From Chryseobacterium sp. H1D6B (GTDB lineage: Bacteria > Bacteroidota > Bacteroidia > Flavobacteriales > Weeksellaceae), in the NCBI RefSeq assembly GCF_029892445.1, contig NZ_JARXVJ010000001.1, forward strand, positions 3,658,001 to 3,722,000: a stretch of DNA of 64,000 nucleotides. Direction: 5' to 3'. This document shows, in pieces, positions 25,266 through 33,803 of this stretch (its first letter is position 1; the number at the start of each line of letters is the position of its first letter). Both the position numbers and the translations under genes were made by a program. The notes below the pieces were generated by a model. It was given only the letters and a program-made list of their open reading frames with translations. It ran no database searches and was not told the DNA's origin.

Positions 25266-26447
25266 TTATAAAAGTTCGAAGATTGAAGCTGCTCCTTGCC
25301 CTGTTCCCACGCACATAGAAACCATTCCGTATTTGTTTCCGCGTTTTCTCATTTCATCAAGAAGTTGAACCGTTAATTTTGTTCCGGTACATCCAAGTGG
25401 ATGACCAAGAGCAATTGCACCTCCGTTTACGTTTAAGATATCAGGATTTAGACCTAATTCTTTCTTGATAGCCACAGACTGTGAGGCGAAAGCTTCATTT
25501 AGCTCAATTAATTCAATATCTTTTAATTCTAAACCTGCCTGCTTTAATGCTTTTGGAATTGCATAGATAGGACCCATTCCCATAATTCTAGGTTCTAGAC
25601 CTGCGGCTGCATAAGCCACTAATCTAGCTTCTGGCTGTAATCCTAGTTCTTTTACCATTTCCTCACTCATTACCATTACGAAAGCGGCACCGTCACTCAT
25701 TTGTGATGAATTTCCAGCTGTAACGCTTCCTCCGTTGGCAAATACAGGTCTTAATTTTGCTAAACCTTCTAAACTTGTATCTTTTCTCGGACCTTCATCT
25801 ACTGAAAAATCAAACTTTTTGGTCTGCAGTTTCTGGTTTTCATCTAAGAAATTATATTCTACAGGAATCGGGACGATCTGATTGGCAAATTTCCCCTCAG
25901 CATTAGCTTTTAAAGCCTTCATATGAGATTCAAAAGCAAACTGATCCTGTTCTTCTCTTGTAATATTGTATTGCTTGGCAACTTCTTCAGCAGTATAACC
26001 CATTCCCCAGTAATAATCAGGGTTTGTTTTCGCCATATCTGTTTCAGGAACTGGTTTATAACCGCCCATGGGAATATAAGACATAGATTCTGTTCCTCCT
26101 GCGATGATACAGTCTGCCATTCCGGCCTGAATTTTAGCCGAAGCAATAGCAATCGCTTCACTTCCTGACGCGCAGTATCTGTTTACAGTAACACCGGGAA
26201 CTTTATCGGTATTCAATCCCATTAAAGAAATCAAACGGGCAACGTTTAAGCCCTGTTCAGCTTCAGGCATTGCATTTCCTACGATAAGGTCATCAATTCT
26301 GTTTTTATCCAATTGCGGAAGTTCAGCCATTAATTTTTCAATAACTGTAGCCGCCATTACATCGGGTCTTGTAAATCTTAAACTTCCCTTTGGTGCTTTT
26401 CCAACGGCAGTTCTGAACCCCTTTACTATATATGCTGTCTTTGACAT
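25266..26447 (-). CDS. Acetyl-CoA C-acyltransferase (thiolase)
   Basis: Thiolytic last step of beta-oxidation, 393 residues, the usual thiolase length. The nucleophile Cys92 is in 'VNRYCASGSEAIA'. The catalytic pair His349 ('GGAIALGHPLGCTG') and Cys379 ('SMCVGTGQGAA') are in place, as is 'ELNEAFASQSVA'. The gene is intact and in order with FadJ-type and acyl-CoA dehydrogenase genes on one strand. It is therefore a degradative (FadA-type) rather than biosynthetic thiolase by context. Confidence 0.95.
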   Translation of the reverse strand: MSKTAYIVKGFRTAVGKAPKGSLRFTRPDVMAATVIEKLMAELPQLDKNRIDDLIVGNAMPEAEQGLNVARLISLMGLNTDKVPGVTVNRYCASGSEAIAIASAKIQAGMADCIIAGGTESMSYIPMGGYKPVPETDMAKTNPDYYWGMGYTAEEVAKQYNITREEQDQFAFESHMKALKANAEGKFANQIVPIPVEYNFLDENQKLQTKKFDFSVDEGPRKDTSLEGLAKLRPVFANGGSVTAGNSSQMSDGAAFVMVMSEEMVKELGLQPEARLVAYAAAGLEPRIMGMGPIYAIPKALKQAGLELKDIELIELNEAFASQSVAIKKELGLNPDILNVNGGAIALGHPLGCTGTKLTVQLLDEMRKRGNKYGMVSMCVGTGQGAASIFELL

Positions 26448-26489
26448 TGTTGTTGTATTTAAGTATTAATGTAAAATGTATTAATGATT

Positions 26490-26839
26490 TTAAAATGTTT
26501 GAGTATTAAATTTCTGTTTCAACTTTGCAGGCATATTCTGTATATGCTTTATTTCAGAATAGATGATATTGAAGTCATCATTTTTAAAGAAGCCTAATAA
26601 GTTTGGGTTTCAAATTCAAATGAAGAACCTAGGGTAATATTCAAAAAATGTGAAAATTGAGCATTTGTATCCCGGCCGGCACCTTCAGCAATATGAGATG
26701 GAGCTGAGTAAAGACTTCTTCTTGATTGTGATGTAAGTCCGGACATTTTATCTTTGGGAAGATTATTTGATGCTAAATAAAATATTTTACAAAGCTTCAT
26801 TGATTTTGTCCAAACTTCTAAATCCCTAAAATTGTGCAT
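26490..26839 (-). pseudogene. Four-helix-bundle (S23-like) protein gene, frameshifted
   Basis: The first frame (26594-26839) encodes 81 residues starting MHNFRDLEVWTKSMKLC and containing 'GLTSQSRRS', 'SHIAEGAGRDTN' and 'FLNITLGSSFEFETQ', the signature of the four-helix-bundle family (usually ~115-120 residues). It stops prematurely after FETQTY. The missing C-terminal helix continues in another frame: LGFFKNDDFNIIYSEIKHIQ then NMPAKLKQKF, ending at 26490. One base lost (or two gained) near 26597-26603 explains it. It sits inside the beta-oxidation operon. Function of the family is unknown. A sequencing error cannot be excluded. Confidence 0.8.
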
Positions 26840-26879
26840 CGTTAATATTTTAATACTTTTTACGTTTTACAGAAAAATT

Positions 26880-29273
26880 TTAGTTTCTTAACGGTTTTCC
26901 GTTTTGTAACATGTATTGAATTCTTTCCAATGTTTTTCTTTCACCGCAAAGCTGAAGGAAAGTTTCTCTTTCAAGATTCAATAAGTATTGTTCAGTAACA
27001 ACAGTGGGTTCAGAAAGGTTTCCTCCCACCATTACATTAGCTAGTTTATCAGCAATTTTTTTATCGTGTTCAGAAATATATTTTCCTGTCAGCATCTGGT
27101 CAGTTCCTACATAGAACATCCCTAATGCATCTTTACCAAGAACTTTTACTTTTTGCTGGATAGGCTGTGTATAGCCTTGTTCTGCTAATAGTCTTGCCAC
27201 TTTTTTAGCTTCTGCAATCTGTCTGTTTTTGCTTACGACTACGATATCTTTTCCTTTTTCAAGAATTCCCATATCGTACGCTTCGTAGGCTGAAGTAGCA
27301 ACTTTACCCATGGCAATATTCATGAAAGCTTCACGAAGTCTGTTATTTTTAACGTCATCCGTGTGGAACTCTCTTGAAGTTCTCAGTGTTAATTCTTTAG
27401 TTCCGCCTCCGCCAGGAATTACGCCGACTCCGGTTTCTACTAACCCAATATAGGTTTCTGCTGCGGCAACTGCTCTGTCAGCATGCATTGTCATTTCACA
27501 TCCGCCTCCTAAAGTCATTCCGTGAGGAGCAACTACAACAGGAATAGAGGAGTAACGAACTCTCATCATTGACTTTTGGAAATAAGCGATTGCCATATTA
27601 AGATCGTCCCAATCCTGCTCAACAGCCATCATTAGGATCATTGCTAAATTAGCTCCAACAGAGAAATTAGTTCCCTGGTTTCCGATCACTAAGCCGTCAT
27701 ATTCTTTTTCAGCTAAATCAATGGCTCTGTTTAATCCGTCAAGAACTTCTCCGCCAAGAGAATTCATTTTGGAACGGATCTCGAAATTGATAATTCCGTC
27801 TCCAAGATCAAGAATTGCAGATCCTGAATTACTCCAAAGTGTTTTATTTTTTCTGATATTATCTAAAATAATAAAAGCATCCTGTCCCGGAATATTATTA
27901 TAGTTTCCTGAGTTTTTGTCAAAGAAAATACTTTGGCCTTCCTCATTTACTTTATAGAAAGTTTCTACATTTTTCACCCAGTCTGAAACCTCATAGCCTG
28001 CTTCTTTTGCCAGTTCAATACCTTTTTGAACGCCTACAGCATCCCAGATCTCAAACGGTCCGTTTTCCCATCCGAAACCGGCTCTCATAGCATCATCGAT
28101 CTTATAAACTTCATCAGAGATCTCAGGAACTTTATGAGAAACATAAGCGAATAGTGCTCCTAAAGACTTTCGGTATAATTCTCCTGCTTTATCTTTTCCG
28201 CCGATTAAAACTTTGAATCTGTCAATTGGTTTATCGATCGTTTTTGTTAATTCTAAAGTAGGGAAAGAAGATTTGCCCTGAGGCTCATATTCTAAAGTAT
28301 CTAGATTTAAAGCGTGAATTTCAGATTTTCCTTCTGCATTTTTTACTTTTTTATAGAATCCCTGATCTGTTTTAGAACCCAGCCATTTATTATCCATCAT
28401 CTTTTGGATATAGTCTGGAAGCGCAAACACGTCATTGAAATCGTTGGCTTCAGCACCGCTCTGGCGGACACCGTTGGCTACCATGACCAAAGTGTCAAGT
28501 CCTACCACATCAGCTGTTCTGAACGTTGCCGATTTTGGACGTCCGATCACAGGACCTGTTAATTTATCTATATCAGGAATAGTAAGTCCTAATTTTTTTA
28601 CGTTGTGAAGAAGATCCATGATGGAGAAAACCCCAATTCTGTTGGCAATGAATGCAGGAGTATCTTTTGCTAAAACTGTTGTTTTACCTAAGAATTTAGC
28701 TCCGTAAGTCATGTAGAAATCTACAATTTCGGGATCTGTATCGTTCGTTGGAATGATCTCTAAAAGAGGAAGGTATCTTACAGGATTGAAGAAGTGGGTT
28801 CCTGCGAAATATTTTTTGAAATCTTCACTTCTTCCTTCGGTTAAGAAATGAATTGGAATTCCTGAAGTGTTAGAAGAAATTAATGTTCCCGGTTTTCTGA
28901 ACTGTTCAATTTTTTCGTAAACTGATTTTTTGATGTCCAGTCTTTCAACTACAACTTCAATAATCCAGTCTGTATCTTTTATTTTTTGTAAATCATCATC
29001 AAAATTTCCGACTTTAATTCTGTCTGCAAAAGCAGGAGAGTAAAGTAGGGCAGGGCTTGCTTTTTTTAGTTTTTCAAAGTTTTCGGCAGCAATTCTGTTT
29101 TTTACTGCTTTATCCTCTTTGGTCAAACCTTTTTTCTGTTCAGCTTCAGATAATTCAAAAGGAACAATATCTAACAGCAATACTTCAACGCCGATATTAG
29201 CGAAGTGAGCTGCAATACCGCTTCCCATAATTCCTGAACCAAGAACCGTTACATGTTTGATTCTTCTTTTCAT
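26880..29273 (-). CDS. 3-hydroxyacyl-CoA dehydrogenase / enoyl-CoA hydratase
   Basis: Bifunctional beta-oxidation enzyme of 797 residues with the dehydrogenase first. The NAD-binding loop 'VLGSGIMGSGIAAHFAN' is at residues ~10-26, then 'ISSNTSGIPI', 'GTHFFNPVRYLPLLEII' (catalytic His) and 'IANRIGVF'. The second half (~480-720) is a crotonase-fold hydratase with 'VGANLAMIL' and 'APHGMTLGGGCEMTMHADRAVAA', plus 'ETGVGVIPGGGGTKELTLR' carrying the Glu. The order is the reverse of E. coli FadB/FadJ and is usual in Bacteroidetes. It follows marR by 6 bp. Confidence 0.94.
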   Translation of the reverse strand: MKRRIKHVTVLGSGIMGSGIAAHFANIGVEVLLLDIVPFELSEAEQKKGLTKEDKAVKNRIAAENFEKLKKASPALLYSPAFADRIKVGNFDDDLQKIKDTDWIIEVVVERLDIKKSVYEKIEQFRKPGTLISSNTSGIPIHFLTEGRSEDFKKYFAGTHFFNPVRYLPLLEIIPTNDTDPEIVDFYMTYGAKFLGKTTVLAKDTPAFIANRIGVFSIMDLLHNVKKLGLTIPDIDKLTGPVIGRPKSATFRTADVVGLDTLVMVANGVRQSGAEANDFNDVFALPDYIQKMMDNKWLGSKTDQGFYKKVKNAEGKSEIHALNLDTLEYEPQGKSSFPTLELTKTIDKPIDRFKVLIGGKDKAGELYRKSLGALFAYVSHKVPEISDEVYKIDDAMRAGFGWENGPFEIWDAVGVQKGIELAKEAGYEVSDWVKNVETFYKVNEEGQSIFFDKNSGNYNNIPGQDAFIILDNIRKNKTLWSNSGSAILDLGDGIINFEIRSKMNSLGGEVLDGLNRAIDLAEKEYDGLVIGNQGTNFSVGANLAMILMMAVEQDWDDLNMAIAYFQKSMMRVRYSSIPVVVAPHGMTLGGGCEMTMHADRAVAAAETYIGLVETGVGVIPGGGGTKELTLRTSREFHTDDVKNNRLREAFMNIAMGKVATSAYEAYDMGILEKGKDIVVVSKNRQIAEAKKVARLLAEQGYTQPIQQKVKVLGKDALGMFYVGTDQMLTGKYISEHDKKIADKLANVMVGGNLSEPTVVTEQYLLNLERETFLQLCGERKTLERIQYMLQNGKPLRN

Positions 29274-29279
29274 TTCAAT

Positions 29280-29735
29280 TTATTTTCTGTTATTTAATAA
29301 TTCGTTGGCGATTTTCATAATTTCGCTCATCACATCTTTGAAGGTATCCATTTTCTCAGGAGAGATTTTTTCCATCACTTTCTTATTAAAGTTGACAACA
29401 ACTTCTTTTGACAGGTTTCTGGAATTCAGGCCTTTGTCAGTGAGTTTTATGATAACCTCTCTTTTGTCGGCGATGGTTTTTTCTTTATAGATATATCCGT
29501 TATCTTCCAAAAGTTTAATGATTCTTGTGAGGGAAGTGGGTTCTATAGCCATTTTAGGACCTAAGTTGGTACTTCTTGTTCCTTCTTTAGGATCTATTTT
29601 AAGAAGAGTGAGTGCCTGTACAGCCGTAGAGTCGTGCTCTTGGGCGAGTTCTGTGTACATTTTAGAAACAGCCAGCCAAGTCTGTTTTAAAATGAGATCT
29701 ATATTTTCTATTTTGTCTTTGTTATTATCCATCAT
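29280..29735 (-). CDS. MarR-family regulator of the beta-oxidation operon
   Basis: Winged-helix regulator of 151 residues. The core reads 'LGPKMAIEPTSLTRIIKLLEDNGYIYKEKTIADKREVIIKLTDKG', with the DKRE wing motif typical of MarR proteins. Six base pairs separate it from the dehydrogenase/hydratase gene, so it is part of the operon it probably controls. MarR proteins of this setting often respond to acyl-CoA, which is inference here. Two near-identical ATGCATGCAT-centred palindromes lie upstream. The start could be the first or second Met (MMDNN). Confidence 0.92.
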   Translation of the reverse strand: MMDNNKDKIENIDLILKQTWLAVSKMYTELAQEHDSTAVQALTLLKIDPKEGTRSTNLGPKMAIEPTSLTRIIKLLEDNGYIYKEKTIADKREVIIKLTDKGLNSRNLSKEVVVNFNKKVMEKISPEKMDTFKDVMSEIMKIANELLNNRK

Positions 29736-29756
29736 TTATGGGGTAATGGTTTTTAT

Positions 29757-29764
29757 CAAATTTA
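29757..29764 (-). promoter_or_regulatory. marR operon -7 box
   Basis: TAAATTTG on the minus strand. The inferred transcription start is near 29753, giving a leader of about 18 nt. Confidence 0.55.
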
Positions 29765-29766
29765 GT

Positions 29767-29790
29767 AAATATTATGCATGCATAGTATTT
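29767..29790. promoter_or_regulatory. MarR operator candidate 1
   Basis: 24-bp palindrome centred on TATGCATGCATA with one mismatched pair. It abuts the -7 box and covers the -33 region, a repressing position. Confidence 0.7.
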
Positions 29791-29852
29791 ATTAACGTTA
29801 AATTATTGTTAATAACCTGACAGTAAGTGGATTAAATTGTATGATAAGCATA

Positions 29853-29872
29853 ATACTATGCATGCATAGTAT
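29853..29872. promoter_or_regulatory. MarR operator candidate 2
   Basis: Perfect 20-bp palindrome ATACTATGCATGCATAGTAT. Its centre is 84 bp (eight helical turns) from the centre of candidate 1. Confidence 0.7.
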
Positions 29873-29898
29873 ATTGAATACTCAAAGAAAACACAGTA

Positions 29899-30822
29899 TT
29901 AATGAATGTTTTTGATAAAATTAGTAATTTCTTCGAAAGATTTACATTGCTGATGAAGCTGTTTTCCTGAAATTATCCAAAAGCCATTATTGAAATCAAA
30001 ACTAAGATAAGAAAGATCTTTTTGGAAGTTTTTTTGAAGAAGTGAGTACAGCATTTCCTTATGAAAAGGCGGTGCTGAGATTTTAGGAGCAACGAAATTT
30101 TCATTGACCTTAAATAAAGAAACATTGGTTAATTCTTCATGCTGCAGAAGAATATCTTCTACAATTCCTGAATACAACTGCTGGTCCTTTACATACCATA
30201 TTTTGTCTGCAAACTCTTTTGCCAGACGCCAGTCATGAGAAGAAAATAAAATGAGTTTATGCTGCTCTTTTGCCAGCTTTCTAAGGATTTTTAGAATGAT
30301 GATCTTATTTTTTTCATCGAGATGGGTAGTAGGTTCATCCAAAATGATAATAGGAGAGCTCTGAGTCAAAGCCCTTCCTATAAATGCTTTTTGAAGATTC
30401 CCGTCTGAAAGGTTCTTTAGAAGTACATTTTTGTACTGGTTGAGATCTAATTCATTAATGATCTCTGAAACCTCTGTTTTATCCTTTTTTTTCAATTCAA
30501 AATAATACGGATAATAAATATATTTTCCGAGAGAAATAAGGTCTTCAACAGTATAATTCTGAGGAACTACAGCTTTAGAAAAGACAATAGAAATGTTTTC
30601 GGCAATTTCTTTAACGGAAAGATCTTTTACATTTTTATTCTGAATGGAAATCTGACCATTCAGTAGAGGAGTTTGATGTAAAATAGATTTTATTAAAGTG
30701 GTTTTTCCGACACCGTTATTTCCAATCAACAAACAAACATCGCCTAAACTCAGGTCTGCTTCCGCATTTGAGATTAAGGGTGTTTTGTAACCGATATCAG
30801 CTTGATTGATTTTTAAATACAT
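29899..30822 (-). CDS. ABC importer ATPase (FecE/BtuD type)
   Basis: ATP-binding subunit of 307 residues. Walker A is 'GNNGVGKTTL', the signature is LSDGNLQKAFIGRAL (a variant of LSGGQ with Asp-Gly-Asn), Walker B is 'PIIILDEPTTHLD', and the switch His is in 'FSSHDW'. After the ~220-residue nucleotide-binding domain is a ~75-residue C-terminal extension of unknown role. With the FecCD-type permease upstream it forms the inner-membrane part of an iron-chelate, haem or cobalamin importer. A gap of 273 bp separates the two. No substrate-binding protein is encoded here. Confidence 0.9.
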   Translation of the reverse strand: MYLKINQADIGYKTPLISNAEADLSLGDVCLLIGNNGVGKTTLIKSILHQTPLLNGQISIQNKNVKDLSVKEIAENISIVFSKAVVPQNYTVEDLISLGKYIYYPYYFELKKKDKTEVSEIINELDLNQYKNVLLKNLSDGNLQKAFIGRALTQSSPIIILDEPTTHLDEKNKIIILKILRKLAKEQHKLILFSSHDWRLAKEFADKIWYVKDQQLYSGIVEDILLQHEELTNVSLFKVNENFVAPKISAPPFHKEMLYSLLQKNFQKDLSYLSFDFNNGFWIISGKQLHQQCKSFEEITNFIKNIH

Positions 30823-30934
30823 TTCGTTATAAATAAACTAAAATTAAAAATATTAAAAGAGGAGTAATACTAAAAATAAAACATAAAAATTTATTTTCTT
30901 TAACTTTCCATAAGCTATAAACTCCTAAAATAAG

Positions 30935-31075
30935 AGAACCTCAAAATATAAGTTGAGATTTCTTCGGAATGATAATTACACCCTTTGTTTTTAGTACCGC
31001 CGTCACCATCAATTTCTTTTATTCTTATTATAACATTAGTTTGTCATGCTGAAAGCATCTTTACAGAAGTAAGTC
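30935..31075. repeat. Possible decayed intergenic repeat
   Basis: Inside the 273-bp gap between ATPase and permease genes. The left end 'CCTCAAAATATAAGTTGAG' forms a 5-bp hairpin followed by TTTCTTCGGAATGA. The right end carries TTTGTCATGCTGAAAGCAT. These words resemble dispersed intergenic repeats of Bacteroidetes. Recognition is from memory and weak. Confidence 0.3.
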
Positions 31076-31095
31076 AGGGTTCCTGCAAAATAACA

Positions 31096-32067
31096 TTATA
31101 GTGCTCTATTTTTCAAAAGCATCATTAAAATCACTGGAATCCCAAATATAGAACTTATTACATTCAGCGGAATCTGTGTTTTCTCTGCTGTAATTGAAAA
31201 TAACAACATCATCAGCATTCCCAAAAACATATTTAAAATCCACTGCTGCCAAAGTTTAGCCGGGTTATAGATCAACCTGCAGAAATGCGGAACAATAATT
31301 CCTATAAACAAAATTGGTCCTAAAAAAGCGGTAATGGAAGCAGACAATAGAGAAGAAGCGATTATAATTAATAACTTCAAATGTTTTAAATTCACCCCTA
31401 GGCTCTGTGCATATGAACTCCCCAGTGAATTTCCAATAAGCGGCTTTATACTTTTAAAACAGATAAATAATCCTGAAACAACTAATAGTAACAAGACAGC
31501 AATCTGATTTCTTGTTACCATATTATTAGCTCCGAAAGACCATAAAATATAGTTTTTCAGACTTTGATTTTCAGCATAGAATTGAAGCAGTGAAACGATT
31601 GCTCCAGCAAATGCCGAAATAAGAAATCCAAAAATAATAAGATAAGATTTATCCTGAAATTTATTTGAAAGGGATAATAAAACAAGCATAAGAAGCAGAC
31701 TTCCGCCAATTGCAGATAAGCTTAGAAAGCTGTTTTGTAGAAATTCCGGAAGGAGAAGGCTGTGTGAGAAAAAAATATAAAATGCTACAGACAAACTGGA
31801 CACTGATGTAATCCCTAAAATATCAGGTCCGGCTAAAGGGTTTTGAAAATATTCCTGCAGCAGAAAACCTGAGCTTGGGATAGAAACTCCTGCCAGAAGC
31901 ATCACAAAAACACGGTTGATACGGATTTCAGCAATCTGGCTGTTTCCTGACTCTTGAAAAAAGTCCTGCAGATTTAAACTTAAAAATCCTGTGTTCAGAT
32001 TAATAACCGCTGTGAAAATAATTGCGGCGATCAACAATAAACACAGGATCTTGAATTTTTTTGACAT
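31096..32067 (-). CDS. FecCD-family ABC permease
   Basis: Inner-membrane permease of 323 residues with about nine to ten hydrophobic segments. Family signatures are 'RINRVFVMLLAGVSIPSSGFLLQEYFQNPLAGPDILG', 'LWSFGANN', and the coupling region 'FIGIIVPHFCRLI'. It should import an iron-siderophore, haem or B12-like ligand with the ATPase downstream. A TlpA-like lipoprotein gene precedes it by 25 bp on the same strand, in place of the usual binding protein. No periplasmic binding protein or TonB receptor is adjacent, so the ligand is open. Confidence 0.92.
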   Translation of the reverse strand: MSKKFKILCLLLIAAIIFTAVINLNTGFLSLNLQDFFQESGNSQIAEIRINRVFVMLLAGVSIPSSGFLLQEYFQNPLAGPDILGITSVSSLSVAFYIFFSHSLLLPEFLQNSFLSLSAIGGSLLLMLVLLSLSNKFQDKSYLIIFGFLISAFAGAIVSLLQFYAENQSLKNYILWSFGANNMVTRNQIAVLLLLVVSGLFICFKSIKPLIGNSLGSSYAQSLGVNLKHLKLLIIIASSLLSASITAFLGPILFIGIIVPHFCRLIYNPAKLWQQWILNMFLGMLMMLLFSITAEKTQIPLNVISSIFGIPVILMMLLKNRAL

Positions 32068-32092
32068 TATTCAGAAATAATTCTGTAAAATT

Positions 32093-32647
32093 TTATTTTA
32101 GAAAAGAATTGATTTTTTCATTCAATACTTCTTCCGTTATCATTCCTAAAAGTTCATCAGTTTTAGCTCCTTTTCTCATGTATGTAAAAGGAATTGAACC
32201 GCCGTCCCATTGTTTAAAATTGCTTTTGAAGAAATTTTGATCTAATTTTTTTCCGTCCACTAAAATTATATGGTCAGCGAGATTGTTTTCATCTGCGAAT
32301 TTTTTTACAGCACTATTCCATTCAGACTTATCATCCATATCAATGAAAGTAAACTTTACAGGTTTTCCTTTCAGTTCCTGTATTTTATTTTTAAAATGAG
32401 GAATCTCTCTCATACACGGTCCGCACCAAGTTGCAAAGAAGTTGGTAACATACAATGTGTCGTTATTTTTAGCTAAATATTTGCTTACATCTTCAGGAGA
32501 AGTTTCTTTTATGAAAGCTGCAGCCACAGCGGGCTCAGTTTTCTTTGAAACAGCTGCTGTGTCTGTTGCAGTTTCAACTTTTTTGCCTTCTTTTTTACAG
32601 CTGTACAATGCTGTAAGGATAAGCGTGGATAAAATTATCTTTTTCAT
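32093..32647 (-). CDS. TlpA-like thioredoxin-fold lipoprotein
   Basis: Membrane-anchored periplasmic thiol-disulfide protein of 184 residues. The signal peptide ends at Cys17 (LTALYSC), followed by a ~30-residue Ala/Thr/Lys linker. The thioredoxin domain has the active site WCGPC at residues 74-78 and a cis-Pro loop 'GGSIPFTYMRK'. It resembles TlpA/ResA reductants that keep cytochrome c or copper-site cysteines reduced. It lies 25 bp upstream of the FecCD permease gene, and its promoter lies inside the divergent reductase gene. Confidence 0.92.
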   Translation of the reverse strand: MKKIILSTLILTALYSCKKEGKKVETATDTAAVSKKTEPAVAAAFIKETSPEDVSKYLAKNNDTLYVTNFFATWCGPCMREIPHFKNKIQELKGKPVKFTFIDMDDKSEWNSAVKKFADENNLADHIILVDGKKLDQNFFKSNFKQWDGGSIPFTYMRKGAKTDELLGMITEEVLNEKINSFLK

Positions 32648-32661
32648 AATTATTTTTTATC

Positions 32662-32695
32662 TATTTTTGAATTGGAGTATGGAACAACAAATCTA
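32662..32695. promoter_or_regulatory. Divergent overlapping promoter boxes
   Basis: Plus-strand -7 box TATTTTTG (32662-32669) serves the reductase. Minus-strand -7 box TAGATTTG (32688-32695) would serve tlpA from within the first codons of the reductase gene. The two promoters cross, so simultaneous use is likely to interfere. Confidence 0.45.
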
Positions 32696-33803
32696 TAAAG
32701 GGAAACTGACACAGTTTCACTGGTTAAAAGTAGCGAAAAAGGAAGAACTGACCAAAAATACTTTTTCTTTGGTATTTGAAATACCTGAGAATTTACAGGA
32801 AAAATTTCAATTTGAAGCCGGCCAGTTTGTAAGTGTAAAATTTCAATCTCATGGTAAGGAGGTCATTAATGATTATTCTATGACGTCAGCTCCCTATGAG
32901 AAAAAAATATGTTTAGGAATAAAGATCAATTCCTCTGACGGAGCTCCATCAGAATTATTTAAAAATTATGAAGAAGGAGATAAACTGCTGGTGAGCGAGC
33001 CCAGCGGAAGATTTACATTAGTTTCTAAGCCCAGTGAATTCAGGACCATCATTGCGTTTGCAGCAGGGATTGGAATAACCCCAATTTTAAGTCATTTCAA
33101 GAATATTCTTCATAATGAACCCCGTACAAGGTTGTTTCTATTTTATGGAAATAAAAAGGCAGAAGAAATCATTTATAGAGATCTTTTAGACAGCCTTGCC
33201 CGAAAACATGAAAATAGGCTGCAGATCTTTTACTTTTTTTCTCAGGAGAAAACCGCAGACCAGTTTTTTTACGGAAGATTAGATGCTAAAAAGCTGAATT
33301 TAATTATCAATCAAATTCTGCATTTAGATGATACGGATGAAGAGTCTACGATCTGGGATGCTGTTGACGAAGTTTTAATCTGCGGAAAAGGAGATATGAT
33401 CAAAACACTGGCTAATGCCTGCTATTATCATGGAATTCCTAAAAAAAATATTCATTTTGAACTGTTTGAAGAATATAATAATGATATATACCCTATTGAA
33501 AAAGAATTTCCGTTAATTGAAAATGTGGAAGTAGAGTTTAAAATGTTTGGGAAAGATTATACAACTGACCTTCCGGACAACAAAGAAAAAATTCTACAGC
33601 AGTTATTGGTACAGAAATTCCCTGTTCCGTATTCGTGCAAATCAGGGATCTGCGGAAGCTGCGAATGTATTTTAGAGGAAGGGGAAGTAGAACTTCTGGA
33701 AAATGAATATTTAACAGAGAAAGAGGAGGCACAAGGGAGAATATTAGCGTGCATGTCTATTGCCAAGACTAAGAAAATAAAGCTTAACTTTGATATCGTT
33801 TGA
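32679..33803 (+). CDS. FAD/2Fe-2S ferredoxin-type reductase (PaaE-like)
   Basis: Soluble flavin oxidoreductase of 374 residues. The FAD domain has 'NDYSMTSAPYEKK' (RxYS-like motif). The NAD(P) domain has 'IAFAAGIGITPILSHFKNIL' and 'EVLICGKGDMI'. The C-terminal plant-type ferredoxin domain has Cys320, Cys325 and Cys328 in 'CKSGICGSC' and the fourth Cys in 'RILACMS'. This matches phenylacetyl-CoA oxygenase reductase or Hmp-like electron transfer proteins. No oxygenase is adjacent. The ATG at 32679 follows a -7 box; an in-frame extension upstream overlaps tlpA and is not real. It is coupled to the SanA-like gene by a TTGA overlap. Confidence 0.9.
   Translation: MEQQIYKGKLTQFHWLKVAKKEELTKNTFSLVFEIPENLQEKFQFEAGQFVSVKFQSHGKEVINDYSMTSAPYEKKICLGIKINSSDGAPSELFKNYEEGDKLLVSEPSGRFTLVSKPSEFRTIIAFAAGIGITPILSHFKNILHNEPRTRLFLFYGNKKAEEIIYRDLLDSLARKHENRLQIFYFFSQEKTADQFFYGRLDAKKLNLIINQILHLDDTDEESTIWDAVDEVLICGKGDMIKTLANACYYHGIPKKNIHFELFEEYNNDIYPIEKEFPLIENVEVEFKMFGKDYTTDLPDNKEKILQQLLVQKFPVPYSCKSGICGSCECILEEGEVELLENEYLTEKEEAQGRILACMSIAKTKKIKLNFDIV

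Noticed and set aside
32442..32678. In-frame N-terminal extension of the ferredoxin-type reductase
   Set aside because: It runs antisense through the tlpA lipoprotein signal and linker, and a -7 box lies between it and the ATG at 32679.
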